Part shown: positions 1 to 9,242 of the stretch, piece by piece
Layout of the letters: each line of letters begins with the position of its first letter
How positions within the stretch are numbered: the first letter of the stretch is position 1
Origin: Limnochorda pilosa
GTDB lineage: Bacteria; Bacillota; Limnochordia; Limnochordales; Limnochordaceae
Assembly: GCF_001544015.1 (NCBI RefSeq)
Contig: NZ_AP014924.1
Coordinates: forward strand, 3,720,001-3,784,000
Length of the DNA: 64,000 nucleotides
Direction of reading: 5' to 3'
Position numbers and translations under genes: made by a program
The notes under the pieces: generated by a model
What the model was told of the DNA's origin: nothing
Seen by the model: the letters and a program-made list of their open reading frames with translations, nothing else
The model's database searches: none

Positions 1-2282
1 ACGCTGATATCCTGGCGTACGTGTGGTCGTTTCTTTCTAAGCCGACATCCAGCGGTGCCACCCTGCTCAATCCGAATGCAGCGACGGCCTCCTTCCTTTC
101 GGACGTCGCCGGTCAATACCATCTTCAGGTGCTGGTCACGGACATCCACGGGGCTACAGGCTCTGATGAGGTAGTGATTACCGCCAACACCGCACCCGTC
201 GCCAATGCCGGTCCAGACCAACTTGTACCTGTGGGGACAACCGTGCAGCTGGACGCTTCCGGCTCCTTCGATTCGGACGGAGACAACCTCGTGTACGAAT
301 GGAGCCTATCGGGCATGCCCGATAGCAGTAGCGCAGTGCTCTCCGATCCCGCTCTCCCCTCCCCCACTTTCGTCGTGGACGTCCCCGGCCAGTATCAGGC
401 AGATCTTGTTGTCAGTGACGGGCGAGAGTCGAGCTTCGACTCGACTATCGTCGTGGGAAACGCCGCCCCCGTCGCGAGTGCCGGGGCGGCTCAAGTCGTC
501 CCCGTGGGGAAAATAGTCCGCCTTGACGGCACCGGCTCCGACGACCCCGAAGGCGATGAGCTGGCCTACTCCTGGCGCTTCGTGTTCCTCCCCGCCGGAA
601 GCAACGCTTCGCTCGCTGGAGCGGATACGGACGCTCCAAGCTTCACCCCCGACGTCGCCGGGGAGTATGTACTGGAACTGGTTGTGAGCGATGGGCTGAG
701 TGAGAGCCCTCCCGATCGCGTTACCGTCACTGGGAACGGCCGCCCGGTTGCCGATGTGGGACCCGATCAGGAGGTGCTGCTGGGGGCAAAAGTAACCCTC
801 AACGGTGCAGGCTCAACCGACCCAGAAGGAGAGCCGCTGGCGTATGCGTGGGGCCTGACCGCACGCCCGGCAGGTAGCGAGGCGGCGCTGACCGGAGGCT
901 CCACTCCAGTGGCGACCCTCGTGCCCGACCGCCCTGGAACCTACGAGGTCACCCTCACGGTCGCCGATCCATGGGGCGGCACGGATGCAGCGACCGTAGC
1001 GATCCTAGCCCGTGCCAGGCCGGTCACCACATTCGACCATGCACCCGCAACGGATCTCACGACCGCCAGCGTCATCGCGTTCGCAGACTCCTCCAGTGAC
1101 GAGGACGGGGAAATCGTGGGCTGGGAGTGGGAGTTCGGCGACGGTGCGACCAGCAATCTCCAGAACCCCTCCCACCAGTACGCCGCGCCAGGAATCTACC
1201 ACGTGTCGCTCGTCGTGACGGATGATGATGACCTCTCAAGTAACCCGGTGCGCGCCACGCTCGCTGTCGGGACGCCCGGCGCGCCCGTTGAGGGCGTATT
1301 GAGCGAGCAAGCGCCCTCGGGGGACTACACCATGGATGCCTCGGCCCTGGGTGGCATCACGTTGGTGAAGTCCGGGCCTGGTACCCCCCTGATGACTGTC
1401 GCCAGCTACGGCGGCAATCCAGTTGCCGCAGGGGTGAAGCTTTTCGCAGGAGAGGGAAGCTACTTCGACGTCAACCTCGACTCAGGCGAGGGTGTCGATG
1501 CCGTCGAACTCTCCTGGGTGGCCGGGAGCGACGTCGATCCGAGCGACTTGCACCTGATGTGGCACGACGAGCCCGCCCGTACGTGGAAGCTCGTTTCTCC
1601 CCAGCAGGTGTCTGCGGGCACGAGCGGAGTCGTACGGGTCGTCGCCCGTCTCGACGGGGCTTCCTCCCCGACGGTGGCCCAGCTTACCGGGACGATCTTC
1701 GCGGGCGGGGCCAACGCGCCACCGGAGGTAACGATCCTGGCGCCAGAGGCCGGGGCAATGTGGGAAGGCGACAAGATCATCCGCTGGGCTGCCGCCGACC
1801 CCGACGGGGACGATGGCGCGGTGACGATCGACCTCGCCTATACCTCGGCGGGCGGCAACTGGGTCTCCATCGCAGCAGGCGTGGCGAACGTCGGGGAGCA
1901 CGAGTGGGATACTTCGGTGGTTCCGGCGGGCGGGATCTACCGCGTGCGGGTCACCGCGACGGACGCGCTCGGCGGCTCGGGTGAGGCCACCAGCGAGCCG
2001 TTCACCGTCGTGAAGATTGCCGGGCACGTGGCCCACGGGCCGAACCCCAGCTCCGACAGCGTGACCTTCTACTTCGCTGGCGGGGCCGCCGGTAGGCTCT
2101 ACGTCTACGATGCGGCGGGGAGGCTGGTCTGGCAGGCCAGGGTTCCGGAAGGTCTACCGTCTCTCCAGTGGGACCTGCGCAGCACCCAGGGAGCGATGCT
2201 CGGCAACGGGCTGTACCTCTACCTGCTTCAGCTGGATGACGGCACCCGCTCCGAGGTGAGAAGGCTGGTGATAGAACGTTGA
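1..2282 (+). CDS. PKD/Ig-like repeat surface protein, 5' end outside window
   Basis: The frame is open from base 3, so the gene begins upstream; the GTG at 21 is only an internal codon. About 760 residues are visible. Four beta-sandwich repeats of roughly 90-100 residues follow one another. The first three open with similar strings (PVANAGPDQ, PVASAGAAQ, PVADVGPDQ) and the fourth carries the PKD hallmark WEFGDG. Next comes a divergent beta-rich domain and another Ig-like module (PPEVTILAPEAG). The last 80 residues (HGPNPSSDSVTFYF to the end) resemble the FlgD-type Ig domain found at the C-terminus of many secreted multidomain proteins. The protein is probably extracellular and binds polysaccharide or protein; no catalytic residues are visible. 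It ends 15 bases before a PorV-like outer-membrane gene, so the two may be co-transcribed and functionally linked. The specific role is unknown. Confidence 0.8.
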   Translation, partial: ADILAYVWSFLSKPTSSGATLLNPNAATASFLSDVAGQYHLQVLVTDIHGATGSDEVVITANTAPVANAGPDQLVPVGTTVQLDASGSFDSDGDNLVYEWSLSGMPDSSSAVLSDPALPSPTFVVDVPGQYQADLVVSDGRESSFDSTIVVGNAAPVASAGAAQVVPVGKIVRLDGTGSDDPEGDELAYSWRFVFLPAGSNASLAGADTDAPSFTPDVAGEYVLELVVSDGLSESPPDRVTVTGNGRPVADVGPDQEVLLGAKVTLNGAGSTDPEGEPLAYAWGLTARPAGSEAALTGGSTPVATLVPDRPGTYEVTLTVADPWGGTDAATVAILARARPVTTFDHAPATDLTTASVIAFADSSSDEDGEIVGWEWEFGDGATSNLQNPSHQYAAPGIYHVSLVVTDDDDLSSNPVRATLAVGTPGAPVEGVLSEQAPSGDYTMDASALGGITLVKSGPGTPLMTVASYGGNPVAAGVKLFAGEGSYFDVNLDSGEGVDAVELSWVAGSDVDPSDLHLMWHDEPARTWKLVSPQQVSAGTSGVVRVVARLDGASSPTVAQLTGTIFAGGANAPPEVTILAPEAGAMWEGDKIIRWAAADPDGDDGAVTIDLAYTSAGGNWVSIAAGVANVGEHEWDTSVVPAGGIYRVRVTATDALGGSGEATSEPFTVVKIAGHVAHGPNPSSDSVTFYFAGGAAGRLYVYDAAGRLVWQARVPEGLPSLQWDLRSTQGAMLGNGLYLYLLQLDDGTRSEVRRLVIER

Positions 2283-2297
2283 GGGGGTCGCCTTGCG

Positions 2298-3242
2298 ATG
2301 CGTAGCCACCAGAAGACAGAGCGCGATGGCCGCGCGAGATGCATTGGAACGTGGCTCGCCCCCGGGCTCTTCCTCCTCTCCCTTGCCGCTTGGGCGCCGT
2401 GCTGGCCCGCGGCCGAGGCGCAGCAGGATCTCGCTGGCACCGCTGCCTACTTGCAGATCGGGATGGGGGCCCGGGCGCTCGCGATGGGCGGCGCCTTCGT
2501 GGCGGTGGTTGACGATGCGACGGCGCTCTACTATAACCCCGCGGGCCTGGCCGCCCTGAACGGGTACGAGGTCACGTCCTTCTACTCAACAGAGTACGGC
2601 GCCTCCAGCTACGGGGCCCTCGGGTTCGCAGGGCCGTCCTTCGGTCTTGGCCTCACCTACTTCACGTCCACAGGGATACCCGAAACGGATGCCTACGCCA
2701 ACGAAACGGGCCGCTTCGATCTCAAGGCGGGCTCGGGCATGCTCGGTTTCGGCACGCAGGTGGGCCCGCTTCTCCTGGGCACCAACGCCACCTACGTTGC
2801 GGACAAGCTTCACAGCGGCGCAGGAGCAGGCGTGACCGGGACCGTGGGCGCTTTGCTGAAGCTTGGCCCGGTGCGCCTGGGAGCTGCCGCCCGCCAGGTG
2901 GCGGGCGAGATGCGCTACGCCTCGGGCGCGGACCCCTTCGATCCGGTTTACGCCATTGGCGCCGCCGTCGAGGCGCGCGGCGTGACGCTTGCGGCCGAGT
3001 ACGAGGCGCTGGCCTTTGCGGGAGGCAGAACACAGCGCAGGTCCGCTCGCGCGGGGGCCGAGGCCTGGCTGGGAGGCTCTTTCGCCCTGAGGGCGGGGGC
3101 ATGGTACGATCTGGACAATGAGGAGCTGAACGCCAGCGCGGGCATGGGGGTCCGGATCGGCGCGGCCAGGATCGATTACGCCTACCACGCGCCCCAGCGG
3201 TTGGCCGGGACCCACAGGCTTTCGCTCAGCATTCTGCTGTGA
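2298..3242 (+). CDS. PorV/PorQ-like outer-membrane beta-barrel protein
   Basis: A 314-residue protein. An arginine-rich start and hydrophobic segment at about residues 20-38 end in AEAQQ, which fits a signal peptide. The mature start carries the signature of the PorV/UPF0164 (FadL-like) family: GMGARALAMGGAFVAV, then DDATALYYNPAGLA. The remainder alternates short amphipathic strands rich in Gly, Tyr and Ala, typical of a transmembrane barrel, and it ends in a strand (HRLSLSILL). The ATG at 2298 is preceded by a GAGGGG element at 2281-2286. In Bacteroidetes and related diderms PorV-like barrels shuttle secreted proteins that have C-terminal sorting domains. The upstream neighbour with a FlgD-like C-terminal domain would be a natural client, but that is inference. 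Presence of the gene argues that this spore-former has an outer membrane. Confidence 0.75.
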   Translation: MRSHQKTERDGRARCIGTWLAPGLFLLSLAAWAPCWPAAEAQQDLAGTAAYLQIGMGARALAMGGAFVAVVDDATALYYNPAGLAALNGYEVTSFYSTEYGASSYGALGFAGPSFGLGLTYFTSTGIPETDAYANETGRFDLKAGSGMLGFGTQVGPLLLGTNATYVADKLHSGAGAGVTGTVGALLKLGPVRLGAAARQVAGEMRYASGADPFDPVYAIGAAVEARGVTLAAEYEALAFAGGRTQRRSARAGAEAWLGGSFALRAGAWYDLDNEELNASAGMGVRIGAARIDYAYHAPQRLAGTHRLSLSILL

Positions 3243-3609
3243 GGCGCGTCGGGCTCCAAGGCGCTTCCTCCGCCCCTTTGGTGTTGCGGTGGGGCCCCTT
3301 ATGCGCATTTCCTTTTGGGGATTTTTCCTGGGTACCTGGTGCGCTCGCCGCGGGAGGCCTTGGCCGTTTCACGCCCCACCCACCTGCAGCCATCGGGTGG
3401 CCGGGCGCCTGGCCTCCGGCCCCTCGCGCCGTGCCGCCGCGCTCGGGCTGCGGCCACCTCCCCGGCCGACGCGGCGAAGAGCGGCGCCTCCTGGCAACGC
3501 GGCGTGGATCTGCCGGGTGATGGGATGGGATGATGATGGGCCACTCGCTTGCCGCGGGCCCGACGCGCGGCCCGTCGAACCGCCCAATCGCTCAAACGGG
3601 AAGGGGACG
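3243..3609. other. Gene-poor intergenic stretch
   Basis: There are 367 bases of very GC-rich DNA between the barrel gene and the SANT/Myb-type gene. Open frames run through it on both strands, but they have proline/arginine/alanine-rich translations, no ribosome binding site and no recognisable motif. The frame of the downstream gene is open back to 3289 but does not look coding before 3610. I see no RNA gene. Confidence 0.5.
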
Positions 3610-4371
3610 ATGTTTTTGGCGCGCTCTATTCACCGGTTCACCGAAGAGGAGGACCGCCTGATCCTTGAGGACTACTGGAACGCCGAGCGCAGGAACGAGG
3701 TAGTCCTGCGGCTGGCGGCCCGTCATAGCGCTGCCTCTATTCACTACCGGTACTACCAGCTTCTCAAGCGTCTCGGGTGGAAACCGGCTGACTACCGGGC
3801 GCACATGCAGCTGACCCGGGACGAGACGCTCCCGGACAGTCCGAACGCAGCGCCTGAGCCTCCTGGCGGAGCTTCTGGCTTAGTGGCCCAGCAGCCGAGC
3901 CCCACGCCGGAAGCGGTTGTAGAGGCTGCCCAGCGGGTTCTCGACCGGGTTCGGGAGCTGAGGCAGGTGCTCAGGCGGCGCTTCGCCGCCGAGGAGCAGC
4001 GCTACCGATCCATGGCCCTGCTGGTCGAGTCGCTCGCCCGCCTGGCCGGGATACCGAACTCCATTGAGGCGGTGCAGGCGCTCGAGGACATAGCCGTGCT
4101 TTCAGATGAGACAGCTGACCTCAAGCGGGAGATGCAGAGCATCGCGGGCGAGCAGGATCGCATCCGCAAAGCCCTCGACTTCTGGCTCGGGGATCTCCTG
4201 GCCGACGATGACCAGGACCGACCCTTGACCCTTGAGGAGGCCACCAGGCGCCTGCACCTTCTCGTCACGGCCGTTCGCCGCAGGAGGGGCCTCCCGGATT
4301 TGGAGCCGCCCGAGGAGGCGGCGGCGAGGGAAGAAGCAGCCCTCGCGGGCCTCGAGACGGCTCACCTGTGA
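3610..4371 (+). CDS. SANT/Myb-like DNA-binding protein (RsfA-like)
   Basis: A 253-residue protein starting at ATG 3610, which follows the purine-rich AAGGGGACG. Residues about 6-55 form a tryptophan-poor SANT/Myb-type helix-turn-helix (FTEEEDRLILEDYWN, then IHYRYYQLLKRLGW). This arrangement occurs in RsfA-type prespore regulators and in Myb-like phage/transposon proteins. A low-complexity linker rich in Pro, Ser and Ala follows, then a long helical second half (about residues 100-250) with charged heptad-like spacing, probably a coiled coil for oligomerisation. The frame is open upstream to 3289, but that part is proline/arginine-rich and has no ribosome binding site. It stands alone, with 150 bases before the next gene. 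A sporulation role is possible given the family, but unproven. Confidence 0.6.
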   Translation: MFLARSIHRFTEEEDRLILEDYWNAERRNEVVLRLAARHSAASIHYRYYQLLKRLGWKPADYRAHMQLTRDETLPDSPNAAPEPPGGASGLVAQQPSPTPEAVVEAAQRVLDRVRELRQVLRRRFAAEEQRYRSMALLVESLARLAGIPNSIEAVQALEDIAVLSDETADLKREMQSIAGEQDRIRKALDFWLGDLLADDDQDRPLTLEEATRRLHLLVTAVRRRRGLPDLEPPEEAAAREEAALAGLETAHL

Positions 4372-4525
4372 GGCGCCCGAATCATCGGAGCACGGCTGCT
4401 GAATTATCGCAAGGATAGTTGTGGAGAAACCTCGTAGCCACGGGATGAGCGCCAGAGCTCCGTCCGAGAAGGCTCCCAGCGTGGGAGCATGCTGGGCTCT
4501 ATGAAATGAAGAGGAGGAGATCGCG

Positions 4526-4954
4526 ATGCAGAACTGGCTGGTCGTGCTTGTCCTCGTCGGCCTCGTAGCGACGGTTGCAGTCCCGGCTGCGACTTACCAG
4601 CCGCCCGATGAGGGCATTACCATCACGGGCCGCGTGGTCAACGCGGAGGGCGAGCCGCTGCCAGCGACGGTCTCCGCGAGGCAGACGTGGGGCCGGGGCA
4701 TCTCAAGCACGGAGAATTACTGGAAGGTACCCCACTGGCGCATGCCGCAGACGCGCACCGACAGAGACGGGTACTTCGAGCTGCAGGGCCTCCACAACTA
4801 CCCCCAGATGGAGAACCACATGTACTACGTGGTCGCAAGGCCCGACGACACCAGCTACGATCGGTTCACCGGATTCTACGTGGACCTGACCAAATATGAG
4901 GACGGAGCGGTGGTGGACTGGGGCACGATCGTGGTCAACCGCACGCCGCGGTGA
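4526..4954 (+). CDS. Secreted carboxypeptidase-regulatory-like (CnaB-type) domain protein
   Basis: A 142-residue protein. Residues 5-22 are a hydrophobic signal sequence ending near AAT. The mature part begins with GITITGRVVNAEGEPLPATV, the opening of a carboxypeptidase regulatory-like or CnaB fold, and continues with TDRDGYFELQGL, the matching second strand pair seen in this fold. The ATG at 4526 follows GAGGAGGAG at an ideal distance. No sortase signal or second domain is present. Such single-domain proteins usually bind sugars or proteins at the cell surface; no enzyme activity is expected. Nothing nearby indicates a partner other than the envelope genes upstream. Confidence 0.65.
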   Translation: MQNWLVVLVLVGLVATVAVPAATYQPPDEGITITGRVVNAEGEPLPATVSARQTWGRGISSTENYWKVPHWRMPQTRTDRDGYFELQGLHNYPQMENHMYYVVARPDDTSYDRFTGFYVDLTKYEDGAVVDWGTIVVNRTPR

Positions 4955-5253
4955 TCACAGCAACGGAGCAGCCAGCACCGCGCGAGGTGTCCGGCCTGGC
5001 GCCCCTTGAGGCGGGCCCACGTGACGCTTAATCGGTGGGCGTCTTCGCGCCGAGAACGCGGCGTCGTCCGTCGTGAAGCCACAGTCGGCTTACCTCTCCT
5101 GAGCCCCATCTGTAGCTCCTGCGGCCTGAGCCGGAGGCCCTGGCTCCGCCAGCCACCGGCCGGAGGCCCCTTCAGACCGCCCTCCCCGCGGGGATGGGAT
5201 GGGAAGCACCCGGCGCCAGTGCCGCTCAACTAGACTCATGGAGGTGTGGCTCG

Positions 5254-5604
5254 GTGGATGGATTCGAGATCGACGAGGGGCTTCGTAGCCTCAAGGCCCT
5301 CTCCCTGCGCCTCGAGGAACAGTTTCGCGAGGCCGAGGAAGAGCTCGCGCGGCTTCGGGCGGAAGGTGGCCCGGGGGCACGTCGCCTTGAAGCGAAGATC
5401 TTTCGTCAGGAGTGTGAGTGCGCGCAGCATCGACGCGCGTGCCGCAGGATCCGCGATGCGATCCGGCTGTTCTCTGGAGCCTCTGAGTTCTTCGGGCGTG
5501 ATACGACCGTTGCCAAGATGGGGCTGGCCCCCGACCTGAGGCCGTGGACGCCGGAAGATGCCCCGGAGGATTTGGGCGGCCGGAGGTTTGGCTCTCCGGT
5601 ATGA
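5254..5604 (+). CDS. Small coiled-coil protein of unknown function
   Basis: A 116-residue protein. I place the start at GTG 5254 because GGAGGTG lies eight bases upstream (5240-5246); the open frame extends to 5194 but without coding character. Residues about 8-75 are strongly helical and charged (SLRLEEQFREAEEELARLRA, then HRRACRRIRDAIRL), predicting a coiled coil. A cysteine pair (ECECAQHRRAC) sits in the middle. The C-terminal 35 residues are proline-rich. No family is recognised. The preceding 300 bases hold no gene and the following 880 bases are gene-poor, so the gene stands alone. Confidence 0.5.
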   Translation: MDGFEIDEGLRSLKALSLRLEEQFREAEEELARLRAEGGPGARRLEAKIFRQECECAQHRRACRRIRDAIRLFSGASEFFGRDTTVAKMGLAPDLRPWTPEDAPEDLGGRRFGSPV

Positions 5605-6484
5605 CCTGCTTGAGAACGTCGACGTTTACCCCGCCCACTACCTGAACGCTCGGAACCGTCCGAATAGAGCACAGGACTGCGGGGAGACTCCGGCGATAGT
5701 GGCGAAGAGTGAACGCCCTCGCTCGTGCGCGGGCCACACGCGGCCCGGAGAAAGAGTTTTCGGCATTGCCGTTTGCAGCGAAGGCAGCCATGACCTAGCG
5801 ATGAGCGTACTTAGGGGTCTCAGGGTCCTCCCCGCCTGCTTCGAGTGCCCGGCGGTACCGTTCCAGGCTTGCCCCCGGGGAAACCGCATGTTCCTCGAGG
5901 TGCGGTTCCTTACGAACCGGAAGAGGCGGCACATCTGGCGCCTGCACCCTCAAGGGGCAATCCTGTGGTGGGCCTTTCACTTGGGGGGGAGTTCACACCC
6001 GACATGTAGTCCGGGGGCCAGTCACGATCAGGCCATCGACAACCAGACTACCTCCAGTCGGCCAGAGATGGGAGCACATTTCCCTCGGGAGAGGGCCGTC
6101 TAGAGCGGGCCACCGGTGCTTTTGGCCGAAGGGGACGGAACCAAACCGTTAGCCCCCCGAGCAGGTGCCTAGATTAGGCCTCCGCCATGCGCTGCGCGGG
6201 GGGAGATGCAGGGGGGCATGTCCGGCAGCGGCCCGGTAGAGGACCAAGCGACGGTCTGGTAGGGCTGACGGACGAGCAACGTCGTCGGGCGTCAGGAGGG
6301 CCGGTTCCGGTCAGCGACTCATCGCCCGATGTCCGCAGCGAGCTTGCTCAGCGGGACGCATCGACGACAGAGGGGGACCGATGCTCCCGGGACCAAACAT
6401 GTAGGGGGCTCGGCCACAGGTGCCGAAGTAGACAATAGCGAAGGCAATGCACTGGTCCCCATGGATTGGAGGGGTGATGCCAAC
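5605..6484. other. Gene-poor stretch of 880 bases
   Basis: No gene with a credible start, ribosome binding site and family could be supported here. The longest plus frame (5558-6103) has a composition that changes along its length and no Shine-Dalgarno sequence. One segment (about 5800-5960) has a slightly protein-like translation with three cysteines and an aromatic stretch, so a decayed gene is possible. No tRNA or clear terminator was seen. Confidence 0.45.
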
Positions 6485-7010
6485 GTGTCGATACGGGTGC
6501 GCGTGCTTACAGCTTTCCTAGTGCTTCTGTTCCCCATTCTCGCGTTGACCGCAACGGGGGCGTCCGCCGTTAAGACGGTTGCGGTGGTGGCCATCGAAAA
6601 CCGGTCAGGTCTAGCACTCCCTGACATCGAGCGAGCGGCTGAGGATCTTCTATCCTCTTTCCTGGCTCAGTACCCGGCGTTCAGCGTGGTCGAGCGAGCC
6701 CGGCCAGCTAGCCGAAGCTCCAAACGCCGGTGACCCAAGAAACACGGGAGCTGCTGAAACCGCTGGGCACCTGCATGTGGCCGAAGACTCCGAGGACTGG
6801 GGCGACGATGTCGATGCTCAGCCTGAAGTGACGCCAGCCCACGCGCGCTCGGATGATGCGTCCCAGTTCACCGACGCCATTCGCCAGCTCGAAGCCGCAG
6901 CTGAGCTCATCGAGCGTGTGCCGGAGATCGACCAGACGGGCCGCCAACGGATCATGGACGTCATTGGGCGGCTGAATGCGGTCATCTACAGGCGTCGCGA
7001 GGCCGCCTGA
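6485..7010 (+). pseudogene. CsgG/FlgO-like secreted lipoprotein-type gene, apparently frameshifted
   Basis: A GTG at 6485 follows GAGGGGTG and opens an 82-residue frame ending at TGA 6731-6733. Residues 1-28 form a signal peptide (FLVLLFPILALTATGASA). The mature part reads KTVAVVAIENRSG, then ERAAEDLLSSF, then FSVVERAR, the standard opening of the CsgG/FlgO/LpoB-like curli-assembly fold. After ERAR the frame loses that character and stops. A second frame, open across the junction and running to 7010, holds an acidic helical segment (AIRQLEAAAELIERV). I read this as one gene broken by a frameshift near 6700. An independent 77-residue gene starting at GTG 6777 is the alternative. Full-length family members are normally 200 residues or more, so even the joined product is short. 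Confidence 0.45.
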
Positions 7011-7551
7011 CGCCGAGTGCACGCGCTGGTCGTGGCCAAAGCATCGCACGCGACCACCGTGGTCACCTGAACGCAAGACAGCAAGCTGGGGAAAGGACTG
7101 AGACATGCGCAGACTTCCCGGATCTAGTTGACCGGGAGCGGGGCAACGAACCCTTGCTCCCGGTTTCCTGCTTTACCAGACGTCTCGTGTACACCACTTC
7201 GGATCTTCGGGTCTACCCATAATCGCCGGACGTGCCGGTGCCCGGACGTTGCCAGGCACCCAGAGCCAGACGCCCAAGGCCAGGCTATCGGGATAGCGGT
7301 CTGTGGACTCGCCTTTGAATCTGGCTGAGTGGAGCCTGTCGTGACGCTTCACCGAAGAATCAGCGCAGGCAGGGCTAGCATCGATAGCGGCCTGAACGAA
7401 GGGAGAGACTCATACCTCGGTCCCCAAACACTTGACGGTCTGGCGCCCTATAGCTCCGGAAGAAGGAGTCTCCCGGATGTTATGGAAGATCGATCGGCGG
7501 AGGCAGTAACCCGGGGCGCGCTATGCTGGACGAGGAGCTGGACCGCCAACC
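7011..7551. other. Gene-poor stretch of 540 bases
   Basis: I find no convincing coding frame. The plus frames at 7128 and 7329 lack ribosome binding sites and family motifs. The composition is less GC-rich than the chromosomal genes further right, matching the accessory character of this region. Confidence 0.45.
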
Positions 7552-8364
7552 ATGCTGGGATTGCTGATTACCATCGCGGGGCTCCTCATTCTCACAGCCA
7601 AGGAGTACATCGCTGGACACACCCGCCTGGCTAGGTACGAGAGGATCTCTCTAGTTCTACTTGTTCTGGGGCTATGTGTCGGAGTCCTTGGCAGTGTACG
7701 CCAGTATATTGAGAATCGCACGCTCGAAGAGCGCGTTGCTCAGCTCTACGCTCGTAGTGTCGAGGAGCTGCGTGATCTGGCTGATCTTGCCTTTGATCTT
7801 GGTACTCTTGCATCGGCGTACTTCGGCATCGTAGAGGAAGAGATGCTAGAAAAGGAGGATCCACGTAACGTTCGACCTGTGATTCTAGCCGACCTCCGAA
7901 GCGGGATCGAGGAACGGCACCGTGTGTTCGGCATCACGTTCGAGCAGGATTCGGAGGAACGCCTTAGGGAGGCCTTCCGTGGACAGCCCCGTGACAGTGA
8001 CTACTTTGAAGGCGTTGACCTGGTATATGGGTCGGGCTACTACCATTACCACGTCAGCATGGAGATCTGGGCCCAATCGCCCTCGACATCGCTGCATTAC
8101 TGGTTTGACGTAGGATGGATGATTGGCTACATAGAGCACCTCATGGAGACTGGAGTATATCAGCTAGACAGGGACAACCTAAACGACCTGGGTCAGGCCC
8201 TGATGCGCCTAGGGGCTGAGATCGGCATTCCTCGCAAGTCGTTTGAGACCTGGCTGGATGAGTTAGGTCAACTGTCGGGACGTGACGTACAGATTCGTAC
8301 GAACAGGCTTATGCATGACATCAGGCAATACAAGGAGACCGTATGGGATCTGAATCCTCGGTAA
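7552..8364 (+). CDS. Two-helix membrane protein with helical cytoplasmic domain, unknown
   Basis: A 270-residue protein. Two hydrophobic helices at about residues 2-20 and 33-50 (LLITIAGLLILTA and ISLVLLVLGLCVGVLG) anchor the N-terminus. A 220-residue soluble part follows, first helical and acidic (EERVAQLYARSVEELRDLAD), then with an aromatic patch (VYGSGYYHYHVSMEIW) and a final helical domain. No catalytic motif or family is recognised. A GAGGAG lies about 15 bases before the ATG, so initiation may be weak. The base composition is visibly less GC-rich than the housekeeping genes. Its position directly upstream of a winged-helix/HEPN-like gene and an R-M type pair makes a defence or stress role conceivable, but nothing in the sequence proves it. 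Confidence 0.6.
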   Translation: MLGLLITIAGLLILTAKEYIAGHTRLARYERISLVLLVLGLCVGVLGSVRQYIENRTLEERVAQLYARSVEELRDLADLAFDLGTLASAYFGIVEEEMLEKEDPRNVRPVILADLRSGIEERHRVFGITFEQDSEERLREAFRGQPRDSDYFEGVDLVYGSGYYHYHVSMEIWAQSPSTSLHYWFDVGWMIGYIEHLMETGVYQLDRDNLNDLGQALMRLGAEIGIPRKSFETWLDELGQLSGRDVQIRTNRLMHDIRQYKETVWDLNPR

Positions 8365-8474
8365 AGGCGCGGTGGCGCCCGACTGGAGCAAGGCTACGCG
8401 TTGCCCGTCAAGCCACAAGCAGGTCAGCGTAGCTCTATAGGAACGAGAGCGCCTGGGAGGAAGGGGGCTGCGAG

Positions 8475-9242
8475 GTGGCAGAGCTAACTCCCGACCAGCT
8501 GGAATTACTTCAAGGCCTAGCCGATGCCGTGCGACGGGTGCCGAAAGGGCAGCCGAAGGAGTTTCTTGCATCCTCCGACCAGGAAGGCTCCGAAGTCCTG
8601 GCACTAGCAGGGCACTACCGCCATCACGGGGTCTCGCCATCCGACCTTGAAGAGCTTGCGGATCAAGGGCTCGTGAGAATCACCGAGCGCAGGAGATACG
8701 GGGATCTGCTCTTCTCCGTGACCAATCGGGGGATGCAGGTCGCCGGCCTTGGAAGTCCGGCTGCCCTGGTTGAGAGACGGGTTCGGTTCGTTCAAGATCG
8801 GCTCCCTGAGCCATATCGCCTGGCACAGGACCTGATGGACCAGGCAGCTTCCAGGTTGAGCGATGCCCACGACGAGCATGACTACTCCGAGATCGGCCAC
8901 AAGTGCCGGGAGGCGATGCAGGAGTTTGCCGAGCAGCTCTACCAGCAGGTTGTGCCGGCTTCGCAACAGCGGACGCTGCCCAAGGACAAGACGGTCGATC
9001 GAACCAGGGCGGTGTTGGAGACCTGGAAACCCGAGGCGGGAGACACCACGGTTGCTCTCCTCGATGCGCTCCTCGTCTACTGGGGCGCCGTCAGCGATCT
9101 CGGCCATAAGGTAGAGCACCGATCGCAGAAGGCGGGCCGCCCCCTAACGCTCCAGGATGCCGAGAGGGCGGTGCTGTACACGTACCTGGTCATGGCAGAA
9201 CTGGCAGGCCTGGACCCCTCACTTGATGCTCCAGGATCCTAA
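8475..9242 (+). CDS. Winged-helix plus HEPN/Abi-like helical protein
   Basis: A 255-residue protein starting at GTG 8475 after GGAAGGGGG. Residues about 1-95 look like a winged-helix unit (SDLEELADQGLVRITERRR, then YGDLLFSVTNRGMQVAG). The rest is all-helical. Its C-terminus (DLGHKVEHRSQKAGRPLTLQDAERA.. in outline) resembles the Abi C-terminal/HEPN-like domains found in abortive-infection proteins: a conserved polar loop after a helix, then a helix that packs the core. The stop codon overlaps the stop of the converging methyltransferase gene (9239-9242), so the genes are tightly packed. A toxin or sensor role in phage defence is plausible; no RNase motif R-x4-6-H can be assigned with certainty. 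Confidence 0.5.
   Translation: MAELTPDQLELLQGLADAVRRVPKGQPKEFLASSDQEGSEVLALAGHYRHHGVSPSDLEELADQGLVRITERRRYGDLLFSVTNRGMQVAGLGSPAALVERRVRFVQDRLPEPYRLAQDLMDQAASRLSDAHDEHDYSEIGHKCREAMQEFAEQLYQQVVPASQQRTLPKDKTVDRTRAVLETWKPEAGDTTVALLDALLVYWGAVSDLGHKVEHRSQKAGRPLTLQDAERAVLYTYLVMAELAGLDPSLDAPGS

Noticed and set aside
3289-3609. N-terminal extension of the SANT/Myb-type gene
   Set aside because: The extension is Pro/Arg-rich and has no ribosome binding site, whereas ATG 3610 does.
5558-6103. 181-residue plus-strand frame in the gene-poor stretch
   Set aside because: No Shine-Dalgarno, no family, and changing composition; at best a decayed gene.
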